A program made the translations under genes and the position numbers. The notes beneath the pieces were generated by a model. The model saw nothing but the letters and a program-made list of their open reading frames with translations, was not told the DNA's origin and did no database searches. Shown in pieces: positions 1 to 9,964 of a stretch of DNA of 64,000 bases. This DNA comes from Heliopora coerulea (lineage: Eukaryota > Cnidaria > Anthozoa > Scleralcyonacea > Helioporidae), in the NCBI GenBank assembly GCA_030142905.1, contig JASJOG010000109.1, positions 604,001 to 668,000 of the forward strand, read 5' to 3'. The stretch's first letter is position 1; every line of letters starts with the position of its first letter.

Positions 1-224
1 ATTGTATAGTGTTGGTCCCAGATGAAAAGCACTGTATAAGTGATCTGGTTTACCTCATTAAAGATTATTTTCAATCAATCAATCAATATTAAATTGATTT
101 CCATAATGCGGTTTGGGTCGTCGCAGTCTTCGTAAATTACCTTCCGATTGTTTAATTTGCTTAACAACCCTAGTGGCTTTGACGAACATGTATCGCAATC
201 ATTTTCAACCATAATGGCCACTCA
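1..224. other. Non-coding sequence, no gene seen
   Basis: I see no conserved reading frame or splice-flanked exon. The interval holds a short CAAT-type tandem run near 75-88 and then leads into an inverted-repeat element. The only open frame here runs on into that element and looks like chance. Confidence 0.5.
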
Positions 225-595
225 GGCTACATCCACATGTATACGTTTTCAAATTTATGCGCTTTCGTTCAACTGCAAACGCTTTAAAATTATTGCGTCG
301 AATGAGCGTTTTTGTATCGTATTCGCCTGTCCACGTGAGAACGCTGAAAACGATGGAAGTGTTTATTAAATCATGTTTGGCCAATCCAAATCACTAATCT
401 CGATAGTGCTCTTCATGTTAGAGAACTGGGTCCAACACCGTTTTCGTTCGTCCACACGAAAACGAAGCGTTTCCGATAGTCTCCTATTTCGATGAAAACG
501 ACTCCACCCACTCATCGTTTACGTGTGAACGGAAGGCTAAAATGGATAAAAAGGTACGCGTTTTCCTATGAAAACGCAAACGTGTGGATGTGGCC
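225..595. mobile_element. Inverted-repeat DNA transposon (MITE), about 371 bp
   Basis: The left end reads GGCTACATCCACATGTATAC and the right end, reverse-complemented, reads GGCCACATCCACACGTTTGC. Both continue into GTTTTC-rich sequence. The interior has no transposase. The flanking triplets TCA and TCT would suit a mutated 3-bp duplication of the PIF/Harbinger type, but they are not identical, so the superfamily is tentative. Confidence 0.55.
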
Positions 596-612
596 TCTGT
601 GGACCAGATAAC

Positions 613-1232
613 CAGTGGCGTAGCCATTTTTAAATCAAAGACCCAGGTGGGCAAACTTCTGAAAATTTCCTAAATCTTCCCGCCTAGCTTTCTTGTTAGA
701 TTTTTCCTAAATCACTTCCTAGCTTTCTAAATTTCTTCCTTATTTCTTAAATTCCCCCAGTTAAATTCCCCAAATCATGTCCTAATTAAATGTCTACATC
801 GCTAAGTCCTTTTCTTCGTAAATCCAGTCCTTTTGAAACGACCACCTAAACTCTTCCCTTAAAAATCCCTTAATCCTTCTCAATTTATTTTCTTCCTATA
901 TCATTTACTTCCTAAAGATCTTTGTTTCCGTCCCAAATATCTTCCTTCCAACGCTCCTTCCATCTCCAATCTCTTTCTTCCTAAATCCCTTCCTTCCTTT
1001 TCCAAATCTTTCCCATTCTTCCTAAGACACTTCCTATCTTTCTAAAGCGTTTTAATATCTCCCTAAATTGGTACATTCTTTCCTTTGTAAATTTCTATAT
1101 TCACTAGCACTCGATCCTTGCCTCCCTTCATTCCTTTTTATTTCTTTCAATTCCTTCCTTTCCAATTTTTCCTGAACCATTTTTTCTAGTGGTCAAGTCG
1201 CCCACCCGGACCACCCTCTGGTTGTGCTACTG
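613..1232. mobile_element. hAT-like MITE with a pyrimidine-rich interior
   Basis: The ends are CAGTGGCGTAGCC and, reverse-complemented, CAGTAGCACAACC. The flanking octamers CAGATAAC (605-612) and AAGGTAAC (1233-1240) agree at six of eight positions, as expected for an old hAT target duplication. The end sequence matches the elements at 3360-3920 and 55809-56245. From about 655 to 1190 one strand is almost all C and T, with a loose repeat unit like TTCCTAAAT, which looks like a degraded minisatellite carried inside the element. No coding sequence is visible. Confidence 0.55.
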
Positions 1233-1345
1233 AAGGTAACCCGAGTTCTATTTCAGGGACACAGTCGCCACCGCCTCGTTCATTCAAAATGATTTGTATT
1301 ATTTGTATATATCTTGCGGGAGGTACAAAGTCGTCCGGAAACAGT

Positions 1346-1424
1346 ATGCCTCGAACCCAAAAACCCGAGCGACCATATGAACACGGAGATTTTGATGGCG
1401 TTCCGTTTAAAAGTTCTGAAGCTG
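1346..1424 (+). CDS. Possible first exon of the unrecognised gene ending at 9964
   Basis: An ATG with A at -3 opens a charged 26-codon frame starting MPRTQKPERPYEHGDFDGVP and ending one base into a codon. That phase fits the two-base overhang at 2066. The donor, G followed by GTTGTC, is weak and the frame meets TAG at 1434. Nothing but phase and composition supports this exon, and the true first exon could lie outside the window. Confidence 0.25.
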
Positions 1425-2065
1425 GTTGTCCGGATTAGTGTAATCTTCTTAGAAAAACTTCCGTTTCGCCGGCTCCAGCGCTGTCAAAGAACGTCAACCG
1501 CAAATTCGAGAGGAAACTATTCTCAAGTTTGCCTAATTTATGTGTGGTTTGTAACGTCACACTTAAGTGGTTATTGACGAAAAAGGTCTCTTTTTTCTTA
1601 ATGTGCAATGGATATTAAAGTCATTCACCAACGCCTCGATCAATCATGATCAAGTTTAGAATAACCTTGAAATCAACAAATGCTGGTTGGAACTCGAGCC
1701 TGAAAGAGGAGTGCTGACATTGCTGCTGTAACCAGAGCGCTGATTTGGTACTCTTCAAGGGCTGGGCACTACTTCTGCTCGACAACTACTACAGAAACTC
1801 TCTTCCACAGGTTTTTCTACAGCTCTTTAAACAATAAATCCAATTCTATGTGCATATTCGTTGGTCGTTACCCATGTTCTATCCCAAGATGGACAAACAG
1901 ATGGCATTCCTAAAACCGTGAACCAATGAGAACTCCCCGACTTGATATCACTAACCAATGACGTTGTTTCATTTGTATAGTCATTTGTCACGTGAGATGA
2001 CTGTTTTCATATTTTTGCATGCTGCAAAATTTTCCTATTATTAATGATAATCAATTTTTTTTCAG

Positions 2066-2147
2066 AGCCCTTTTGTGATGGCAGGAAGGAAGAAACAGTT
2101 TTATCACGATCCTGTGACAATGTTACGCAAAAGCTGAAACAGGAGAG
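2066..2147 (+). CDS. Probable internal exon of the unrecognised gene ending at 9964
   Basis: A strong acceptor (a T run then TTCAG) precedes a charged frame containing PFCDGRKEETVLSRSCDNV and KLKQE. The exon would end in AG before the weak donor GTTGGT. Its two-base overhang fits the single leading base of the exon at 4698. An alternative donor, GTAATC at 2152, would break that phase. Confidence 0.4.
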
Positions 2148-2376
2148 GTTGGTAATCTTGATCATTGATGGATTGGATACACATTCATTTTTGCTTAGCA
2201 TTCAATTACAAACCAGAAAATACCAGAAATAACAACTCCTCCTCCGGAACTAATTAATGTAGATTTTCGAAGCCGTCAAACTTCTCCGAAAGCACCCATT
2301 TTCAAAGTAGAGACCCCCCTAAACGTAGCAGGTTTCTTAAAACGAAATTGAAAATATACATGGACAGGCCCACCTT

Positions 2377-2832
2377 CACTGCCGAAGTCAACTGAAAAAG
2401 TTAACTCGAGCGGGATTTGAACTCGCACCTTCGGGATACCGGTCCGCCGCTCTACCTGTTGAACTATCGAGTCCACAGGGATTGGAGGCGAGTTTTTATC
2501 CGATTTAAGTGCACGAGATATTCTCGCGACAGCTTAACGCTATCTCTGAGGATAAATGTGCAGTGTTTCAATTCCATTTCAGAATCATCTTCAGGGTATC
2601 AGGTATCATAATACCTGAGGATGATTCTGAAATGGAATTGAAACACTGCACATCCATCCTCATGGATAGCCCTAAGTTGTCGCGGGAATATCTCGTCCAC
2701 TTAAATTGGATAAAAACTCGCCTCCAATCCCTGTGGACTCGATAGCTCAACAGGTAGAGCGGCGGACCGGTATCCCGAAGATGCGATTTCAAATCCCGCT
2801 CGAGCCAACTTTTTCAGTTGACTTCGGCAGTG
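2377..2832. repeat. Head-to-head tRNA-SINE foldback, two 219-nt arms
   Basis: Bases 2377-2595 are the near-perfect reverse complement of 2614-2832 across an 18-nt spacer. Each arm carries a tRNA-like module, on the minus strand near 2405-2480 and on the plus strand near 2737-2808. These have an A-box-like TAGCTCAACAGG or TAGTTCAACAGG and a B-box-like TTCAAATCC. Upstream of the tRNA-like part each arm has CTGAGGA or CTGAAGA followed by ATTC/GAAT and GAAAC, which resembles a decayed hammerhead core. The isotype cannot be assigned, because no clean anticodon stem forms. I read it as two SINE copies in inverted orientation, not functional tRNA genes. Confidence 0.75.
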
Positions 2833-3359
2833 TAGGTTAATTGTGAAGTTTTTGTTTCATAAGGCCCACGTTGTGACACCTTGATTGATATGCCTCTTTC
2901 CCGCCCACTTAACTCTGGGAAAAAAACTTTTTCTCGAAAAAAGCTGTGTCAGTTTTATATCACTCAGTGCTTGATTAAGTCGATGAAGTGTTAACTCTGC
3001 TTACGAAGAGTCGTCGAAAGTTGAGAAGAATTTGCTGGGCGGACGTAGAAAAAGTCGGAAGTGGTAAATAAACAAGTACATAGAATTTTCCCGTCTTGTT
3101 ATAAATGCACTTAAAAAATGCATTAATAATTCAAGAGGATAATGCTAAAGAAAATCATAACCGTGGTGTCGTTTCTTTAAATGTTATAAGTATGAGTTTA
3201 TTTTTCTCCTCAAGTTTTTGCAGCATAGAAAACAGTAATTTTCAGAATTTATTAGCGGATTAGCGTATTACGGAGTTCGTTTCTGAAGTCATTTAAAGAA
3301 CCCACAGTACGTGCTTTAGCCGAGTGTTTTAGATCTGCTAAAGCTATCCTGCTCGTTTT

Positions 3360-3920
3360 CAGTGGCGTGGGAAGCTAATTGAACTTAGGGGAGCTGGGAA
3401 CAAAATTTTAGTACCGGGTGGACGTTTTTACGTAAATGTTTTCATCGCCTATGTTGTTAACAATACTGAGACAATACAGTTTTACATCTATGGTAAAGCA
3501 CATTTCGAGTTTAGGAGAAAAGAGTGTTTCAGTGGATTACTAATTTATGAATTAGAAGACTAAATACAATTATAAAATGCCGTAGCTTTTTTAACCGTTA
3601 TGAAGGATACTAAAAGTGAACATACATTTATCCCGAGTTTTAGCGGCATCTTCGTGCAACTCTAAATTATAGCAAAGTATCAGTCATGGTTTAAATGCGT
3701 GCAGTGCGTCAGATTTTTAATCATATTGATATTTTAACGATTTATTACGTAGATATTTTAATTTTGAAATGCAAGTACGTGTGATGGAAAAAATTAGAAA
3801 ACACTTTGCATAGTGTTACCATATCTGTTTTTAAAAGGGGCCGAACGATATTGCGGCCCCCCCTAAATAAAATGTTTGGGGGCCGCGGCCCCCGTGGCCC
3901 CTCTGCTTCCTATGCCACTG
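3360..3920. mobile_element. hAT MITE with near-perfect 8-bp target duplication
   Basis: The ends are CAGTGGCGTGGGAAGC (3360) and, reverse-complemented, CAGTGGCATAGGAAGC (ending 3920). The flanking octamers CTCGTTTT and CTCATTTT match at seven of eight positions, the hAT signature. The interior is non-coding, with a G/C-rich stretch near 3838-3903. It belongs to the same end-sequence family as 613-1232 and 55809-56245. Confidence 0.75.
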
Positions 3921-4697
3921 CTCATTTTTGTTTTAAATATTACGTATACCGTTTGGAAATAACGACCCCTTGAAAATAACGTTCCCTGGATGTAGGGTCC
4001 CTCTGTAGCTGCTGATTACGAAAGCAACGGAGGACGTTTCTTTCGGGATTTTAAGGTAGTTGAGCTCCGTCTGACTAATCATTCCAATCTACAAGCCTTT
4101 TCAATGACTAGTCCATGACACTTGACAATGATTCTCACGGTAATTAATCCACCAAAAATATGAGGGTTAAAACGCCAGCCTGGTAGCTCTGAATGGAACA
4201 TTTCTGGGCATAAGTTCTTCCCATAATTATAGTCACTCAAGCGTCAGTTGCTATAAGCTCTTGTCCGTCCGGAGGTCATGGTATAATGGTAAAATATATT
4301 TTTACTGTTAATGGTGAGTTTGTTAAAAGCAAAAGAGCGTTTATGATCCTTTTATGGTAGTTAACGGGTACCAATTTTTCCTAAACCCGAGGTTCTTATG
4401 CCAATGTATTGAAACCCTTTCCTTTACAAAGTCAAAAATCACCCCTACTAACATTACATAATGGCCGGTTCCCCTTACACATCTGCTGAATACAACTACC
4501 GGAATGCCCTTCCAAATCTTGTTTGTAATGTCAATCAGAGTAATTGTCTTTCCATTCGCTTAGGGAATTCAATGTTTGCATTAAAATTAGAAAAAAACCC
4601 AAAACATTCTGGTAGTTGTACTCAGCTGACGTAATAAAGGGAATCGGCTACTATCACATTTGCTAACATGGCATAATCATCCTTTGCTCTCAAACAG

Positions 4698-5118
4698 GTA
4701 CAAACGCGTATCTGAAACATTCACTTGTCAGTCACGTTTAAGAGCGCCCAATCGCCGACAAAGAATATGCAATCGAGCGCAATCTTTACCGCTGGACTTA
4801 AGCGAATGTGGTCGCGATTATTTTCCCGCCGACAATTACAGGAAAAGTCAAGGAACGATCAACAACACAGATAAGCATTCTCGAGAATGTTATTCAAAGA
4901 GGAAAATAAATGGACTTAGTAAGGGAAGCTTTGATAATGAAATTCACTCAGAAGTTACTATTAAAGTAACAAAAGACGATAGCGATAAACAGAAGAATAC
5001 AGTCGATGAACATGATTCGGGATTATTAAGAGATTGCAGTAGGCAGAAGACGAAAAGGACTGATACGAAGCAGAGTGTTGAGATTGATGACGTCCTCACC
5101 GACGACCATTTTACGCAA
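4698..5118 (+). CDS. Main exon of an unrecognised gene (140 codons)
   Basis: The acceptor CTCAAACAG and the donor GTAAGG flank an open frame starting YKRVSETFTCQSRLRAPNRR. The exon starts with one base completing a split codon and ends in phase 0 after CAA. The encoded segment is rich in K, D, R, S and N with few hydrophobics, so it is probably disordered. It contains DSDKQKNTVDEHDSG and ends near VLTDDHFTQ. I do not recognise the family. The next exons (9201, 9899) join in frame and add a coiled-coil end. No ATG within this exon is a convincing start, which argues for upstream coding exons. Confidence 0.55.
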
Positions 5119-7697
5119 GTAAGGAAGTCTTAATTTGGCTGTGCTCATTGAAGTAAGGTGAAAATTTCAATTGGGTGTGGGGATCATAGAGATCATATTT
5201 TAACTAGAGGGTTGTAGCTAAATGTCACTCAATCGCGGAGGAAAACTTGATTGCTGTCGTATTGGATAAATTGGCAGGCAAAACAAACATACCCGGATGA
5301 TAAGTTCAAGGTCAAAGCCCAGTTCACTTTTGTCTCTTGTTTTTGGGGTTTTTTTTTTTTTTTCTTGTTTTCTTTTTTTAAATGTAAAACAATTAAGGTA
5401 AACGTAATGGTCTACTAATACACAGAAAAGCAGTTTTTCTGGTGTACAGTCAATGAAAACAAGTATGAAACAATTTCCTAAAGATCAGTTGTTTGACTTT
5501 GAGGTTCACGAGCAGATGGGAAAGGGCCTGGAAAGGAACAATTTGCCCACCAGTTTACTCAAAATGGCGGCGTTCAAGTTAACCCCAATTTTTGGCCCTC
5601 ATGCCCCCTCTAGTATTACATGATGTCCATGGTGGGGATAGGGTCGCAACCTGAAGCCTCTTAAACCGACCAATCTGGCGTCTTTTTCTGACAAATCTAG
5701 TGTGTCTTACCGGTCAAACAAGCGTGTTTTACCGAGTAAGAGAGTTATTTTTCAATACAATTTACCTACAAATAAACATTCTCCTTGCTTACTCTCCGTT
5801 TTAGCGATCGATTGCCAAAAACGAGGATTGCCGCATAACTCACGCCTCCTCGATATCCTTATGTTCTTTCAAAAGTAGCATTGCCCTGGGCAATAGATTT
5901 GGAGTACGGTGAAGATTACGAATTTAGGATCTTGCCAACAACACATGCCCTGTTAAGACCCAAATATATCCCTTAACGTCAATGTCCTCAAGAAAGGTTT
6001 CTGAACCCTAAACGGGGGTTTGACCTTGTCCTCTTCGAGCTGTTGTATCAAACCCGGGTAGTTTACCTCACGGTGGGTAGAATAAAACCGGGACTAAGTT
6101 CGACATTCCCCCAATGGTTTTGACGGGGGAGCGAACATAGAGATCATATAAAACTAGAAGGGGCGTGGAGGCCGAAACTTGGAATCGAATTGAACACCGC
6201 CATTTTGAGTAAATTGAGGAGAAAATGGTTTTTCTCCAGGCCGTTACCGCCAGTTCGAGAACCTCGAGGTCGAACAACAGCTGATGTTTAGAGAACTGGT
6301 TCGTGTTTGTTTACATTATTTGCATAGCAGGAAAACAACTTTTCAGACTATTAGTCAGTTGTTATATTGGTCTTAAATCTGTTCTGGCGGGAGCTCTCCC
6401 TTTGACGAGCAAAATAGTCTGGCTCTAGCCAGAGTAAAATGATAGTAGTCTTATCCCGCTGGGAAAGTTAAATGTTTTGTATTCCTTTTCTTAGGAAAAG
6501 GTAAAACAATTCACAAAAGTGAAGTGACCTTTGACTATGACCCGGAACTTTTCATCCGGGCTTTGTTTGGTTTGCTCCTCAATTTATCCAGTATGGCAGC
6601 CTTCAATTTGTCGCCTGCGGCTGTGTGACATTAGGCTACAATGCCCCCTCTAGTTGAGCCGGCCTGACACTACCCGACTTTTCGTCGAAACCCTGTTGAT
6701 TGACAAAATGTCGATCAATGTGCAGCTGTTCACCATAACTGTACGACAAAATTGGGTGTTGTCGGATCAAATCAAACATGTTTGATTTCTAGACGTTTTG
6801 TCAAGTTTAATGTGCTTGTGTGCGGTCGTCCCCGACCGTTTCCCGACAAAAAATCGTCCAGTGTGCGGAGGGCTTTAATATATGATGTCTATGGGAGTTA
6901 AAATCCTTCATATTTTTAGGCTTAGAGCTGAAAACGTTCTTGTTACCTGGCTTAAGTAATGACGTAAGAAGTTTCTGTGATTTGTGATATCTTTATTGAT
7001 AAAATCAAAAGTACGGAAATGGTTATTTACATATTTCTGTATTCAAATCTCGGAAGTTTTGGCGGGATATCAGCGGAGTGCACCTTCGTCGAGGTACTTT
7101 GTTTTAAGGTTAGCAAAGCGAACACCACTGTCCGTGCCTTGATCAACTGAACTTAAATTTTCTCCGTACAATTGAGACTTTTTCCCCTTACAGCAACATG
7201 AGTTAGCGAACAAAATTTATAGATTTTGGAATTAGTTTTAGTTATAGCATGGTTTTGAGTGTATGATATGGAAAAAACGCGCATGAGATAGTATTTCAAG
7301 GACTGTAAAATGATATGAAAATAGCACCAATCCGAAGGACGAGTGTTATTTGAGGTCTTTGAAAAACTCAAAAGTAAGTCTTTTTCTCGAGAAACCACGC
7401 TATTACCAATAAATAATATGCATGAAAACAATGCAATGCTAATCAGTTCAAATTTGTGTTACTTTTTTCTGCACTGTGTTACCTTGAAGTTGCAAGGCTC
7501 TTAGCCAGTCAGAATCACGTCATTTTTTCAGGTGTATTATTAAAGCGAGAATACCATTCTTCACAGGAATGGATTTAACCACGATATAAGCGATACGGGC
7601 TTCCGTGCAACTCGTCCTCGATCGCTATTAGTCCTGCAGAAGTTGCGCCAGAGATCTGGTGACAACGAACCTGAAACTGCATCATCAGAATGTTTCT
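5119..7697. other. Intron sequence of the unrecognised gene
   Basis: No exon was found. It holds a poly-T run (about 5347-5362), an AT-rich stretch and one copy of the dispersed GACGAGTAAAAT repeat at 6384-6471. A PIF/Harbinger-like MITE follows at 7698. Confidence 0.45.
6384..6471 (+). repeat. Dispersed TTAA-type short repeat, copy 1
   Basis: Bases read CTGGCGGGAGCTCTCCC, then TTGACGAGCAAAATAGTCTG, GCCAGAGTAAAAT and CCCGCTGGGAAAGTTAAA. This order recurs seven more times in the window in both orientations. The end near TTAA and the paired CTTTCCC/GGGAGAG ends suggest a tiny piggyBac-like MITE. Confidence 0.6.
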
Positions 7698-8117
7698 AAG
7701 GCCCAAGTTATACTATACGGATTGTTTTTCGTATCGGATTACCTCAACCCAGTCCGATACTGAAATAGCACGTTTCAGTTCGCACTTACACTGTACCGCT
7801 CAGCTCAGCTCCTTTGCTTGGTCAAGGAAATATCACACATTTGTTGCCAAATAAATGATGAGTAGGAACTAGACAGCAAAATTGAACTTCTCGAGTCAGT
7901 GAAATCATTCGCAAAGCGTTCGCATAGGATTCAGGCGGTTACACGGCAAGGGAACGTACAGGATCACTTTTCATATCACCTTCAGAGCGGAGTGATTTTG
8001 TTCAGGATTCGCGAAGCGTTATGTACCGGATTACCGCGGAGTAGTGTAGTTCAAACCCCAATCCGATACGAAAAGTAATCCGATACGCAAGCAATCCGGT
8101 ATAGTGTAACTGGGGCC
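7698..8117. mobile_element. PIF/Harbinger-like MITE with TAA target duplication
   Basis: The left end, GGCCCAAGTTATACTATACG, and the right end, reverse-complemented GGCCCCAGTTACACTATACC, form inverted repeats of about 60 bp with repeated GTATCGGATTAC blocks. The element is bounded exactly by TAA at 7695-7697 and 8118-8120. The 3-bp TAA duplication and G-rich ends fit the PIF/Harbinger superfamily. There is no coding content. It lies in the intron between the exons at 4698 and 9201. Confidence 0.75.
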
Positions 8118-8784
8118 TAAGGACGAGTCTTTAGTTTGTCTCCCGTAAAATAGTTCCACGATGCAATGCAAATATGGTTATTACCCAGTCTCCGGCGCAT
8201 CTTTGGAATGGCAGATGTAAACTCTTTATTGTTGACGTTTCACGGGCGATTAAAAAGTTAAGGGTTACATCCAGTCTGACATTCAGAAACACTAAAATTC
8301 TGGAAATGTCATTTTACAATGAACGAAAAATTTCCCTTTCTCCAGCAAAGACGAGTCATCGCCACAGTTAGAAAGACTGTCGTCTTCAGCCAACCCTTGG
8401 TTGACCTACGGGAGGAATCTTCGAATGCATGGAAGTGGGCTAGGTTTATTTCTAAGCTGTATGATTCATCTACAGCCTAAGACTATAGTTCGATCATTTA
8501 GGAAGTTACCTGAAAAGACATTTATCATTTGTTCATGTCATTGCTAAAACAATACTTTATCCTTTGTACTTCTGAGATGTTGCGTGGATAGACAGATATC
8601 TTTGTTCAAAGCTGGCTGCTTGCAACCATTCTCTTGAGTTTCGCCTTGACCTAATTCACATGCGCCTGGTCCTTTTCACTAGGCTTTTAGGTTTCATCCA
8701 GTTGGGTTTTTTTTTTTTTTAAGTAAATGGCTTGAATCAGTGCGAACCGATACATGTAGGTGATGGCAGATTTTCCAAGTTAGT

Positions 8785-9000
8785 GCAGTCTTGAGAAAGA
8801 CTGTTGGTGACTGAGGTTTCGACGTGTCTGCGGCCTTTTCCGACAATAATAATAATAACAACAAAAATAATTCATTCCCCACGATTCTTCCAGGAGCTGT
8901 AAGAACTCGTTCAAAATACGAATCACCCTCCGACTCCGAAGGTGACCGCTGAGGCCGTCGAAACGTCAGTCACCAACAGTCTTCCTCAAAAGTACACTCC
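8785..9000. repeat. Imperfect foldback with hammerhead-like remnants
   Basis: The segment around 8785-8825 (CAGTCTTGAG..GTTGGTGACTGAGG) is the inverse of 8960-8995 (GTCAGTCACCAACAGTCTTC). Both arms carry the GAAACGTC or GAAACCTC tail seen in other foldbacks here. The core near 8950 reads CTGAGGC instead of CTGANGA, so a ribozyme would be inactive. Confidence 0.4.
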
Positions 9001-9068
9001 TAGACCATCTACCACCACCAACATGTACTAATAGTTTTCCGTTAATCTAACTTTTTTCCGACGGTAGG

Positions 9069-9120
9069 TGTCCCATTGACGAGCAAATTATCCGGCATTA
9101 GTCAGAGTAAAATATCAAAG
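9069..9120 (+). repeat. Dispersed TTAA-type short repeat, copy 2 (partial)
   Basis: It contains TTGACGAGCAAATTATCCGG and GTCAGAGTAAAATATCAAAG, aligned with the other copies. The 3' end has decayed. Confidence 0.5.
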
Positions 9121-9200
9121 AGGTTGCACGGTCTGGAAAAGCTTCAATATTGTTTATAGAAGAATAACTTAGTGATTTTTTTTTTGTCATTCATTTTCAG

Positions 9201-9263
9201 ATTAAATCAAATTTAAACGAACTGTCGAATCGGTTTGATAAGAAACAACTTGAAGAGAAATCG
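9201..9263 (+). CDS. Penultimate exon of the unrecognised gene (coiled coil)
   Basis: A strong acceptor (TTCATTTTCAG) and donor (GTAAGG) enclose 21 codons, IKSNLNELSNRFDKKQLEEK plus S. The exon is in phase 0 at both ends, so it joins directly to the exon ending at 5118 and to the one at 9899. The leucine and charge spacing suits a coiled coil. Confidence 0.6.
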
Positions 9264-9898
9264 GTAAGGCTTGAAAACCGTAAGAAGGACGTAATCTAAG
9301 CTTATGTCGTGTCCTAAGTTCACGAGCCTCAGGTCAGAGGCATTCTCAGCGACTCTGCGCCATTTTCAAGCTGTGGTTTTATGTGCATGCAACCATTGCG
9401 AGAATTAATGTTCATTCACGATAGGTATGAATGTGATATGTATGAATGTTTATTTATTCCTACATGTATTGTAGATGTACATATGTATGTGTATGTGTAT
9501 GTGTATATGTACATGTACATGTATATGAACTGAAATATTGAATTTACGAAAAAGTCTTAGATTCTAACTTTAATTCTCGCTCTAATTCTAATTTTTGAAG
9601 TTGTACATTCAATACAGTACTGTAATTTTTATTCCGAGACATAGTGGTTCATTCCCAGAACGATGGAGCAAAATCCAGGTTATTTAAATTTGTAGCAGAT
9701 GACTTTACGTGCGGGTTAACTCAGAGAACGGAGCCCTAAACCACATGCATTCCTAAGCGCCGTACTCCGTGACAAAGCTTGAGAAGAAGTTGATATCTTC
9801 ATAGAACGAAAATACTTTTGTTGAGAAAATGCGAACTTTTAACCGACAGGTTTTTGACTCCGTAATCTTCAGTCTTGAATATTTTTTTTTTATTTCAG

Positions 9899-9964
9899 AA
9901 AGAAGAACTAGTATCCATAATACTGGAACTTCAAGACGCCTTGAGACTTGCCACTGATGATTAA
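9899..9964 (+). CDS. Last exon of the unrecognised gene
   Basis: The acceptor (a T run then ATTTCAG) opens in phase 0 on KEELVSIILELQDALRLATD and one more D, and ends at TAA 9962-9964. Together with the preceding exon it forms an amphipathic helix of about 40 residues, which is probably the oligomerisation or partner-binding end of the protein. With all five proposed exons the product would be about 236 aa. The family is not recognised. Confidence 0.6.
   Translation, partial: KEELVSIILELQDALRLATDD

Noticed and set aside
2405..2808. Possible tRNA genes (also 42990-43066 and 57400-57530)
   Set aside because: A and B boxes are present, but acceptor and anticodon stems do not close, and copies are embedded in SINE or foldback structures.
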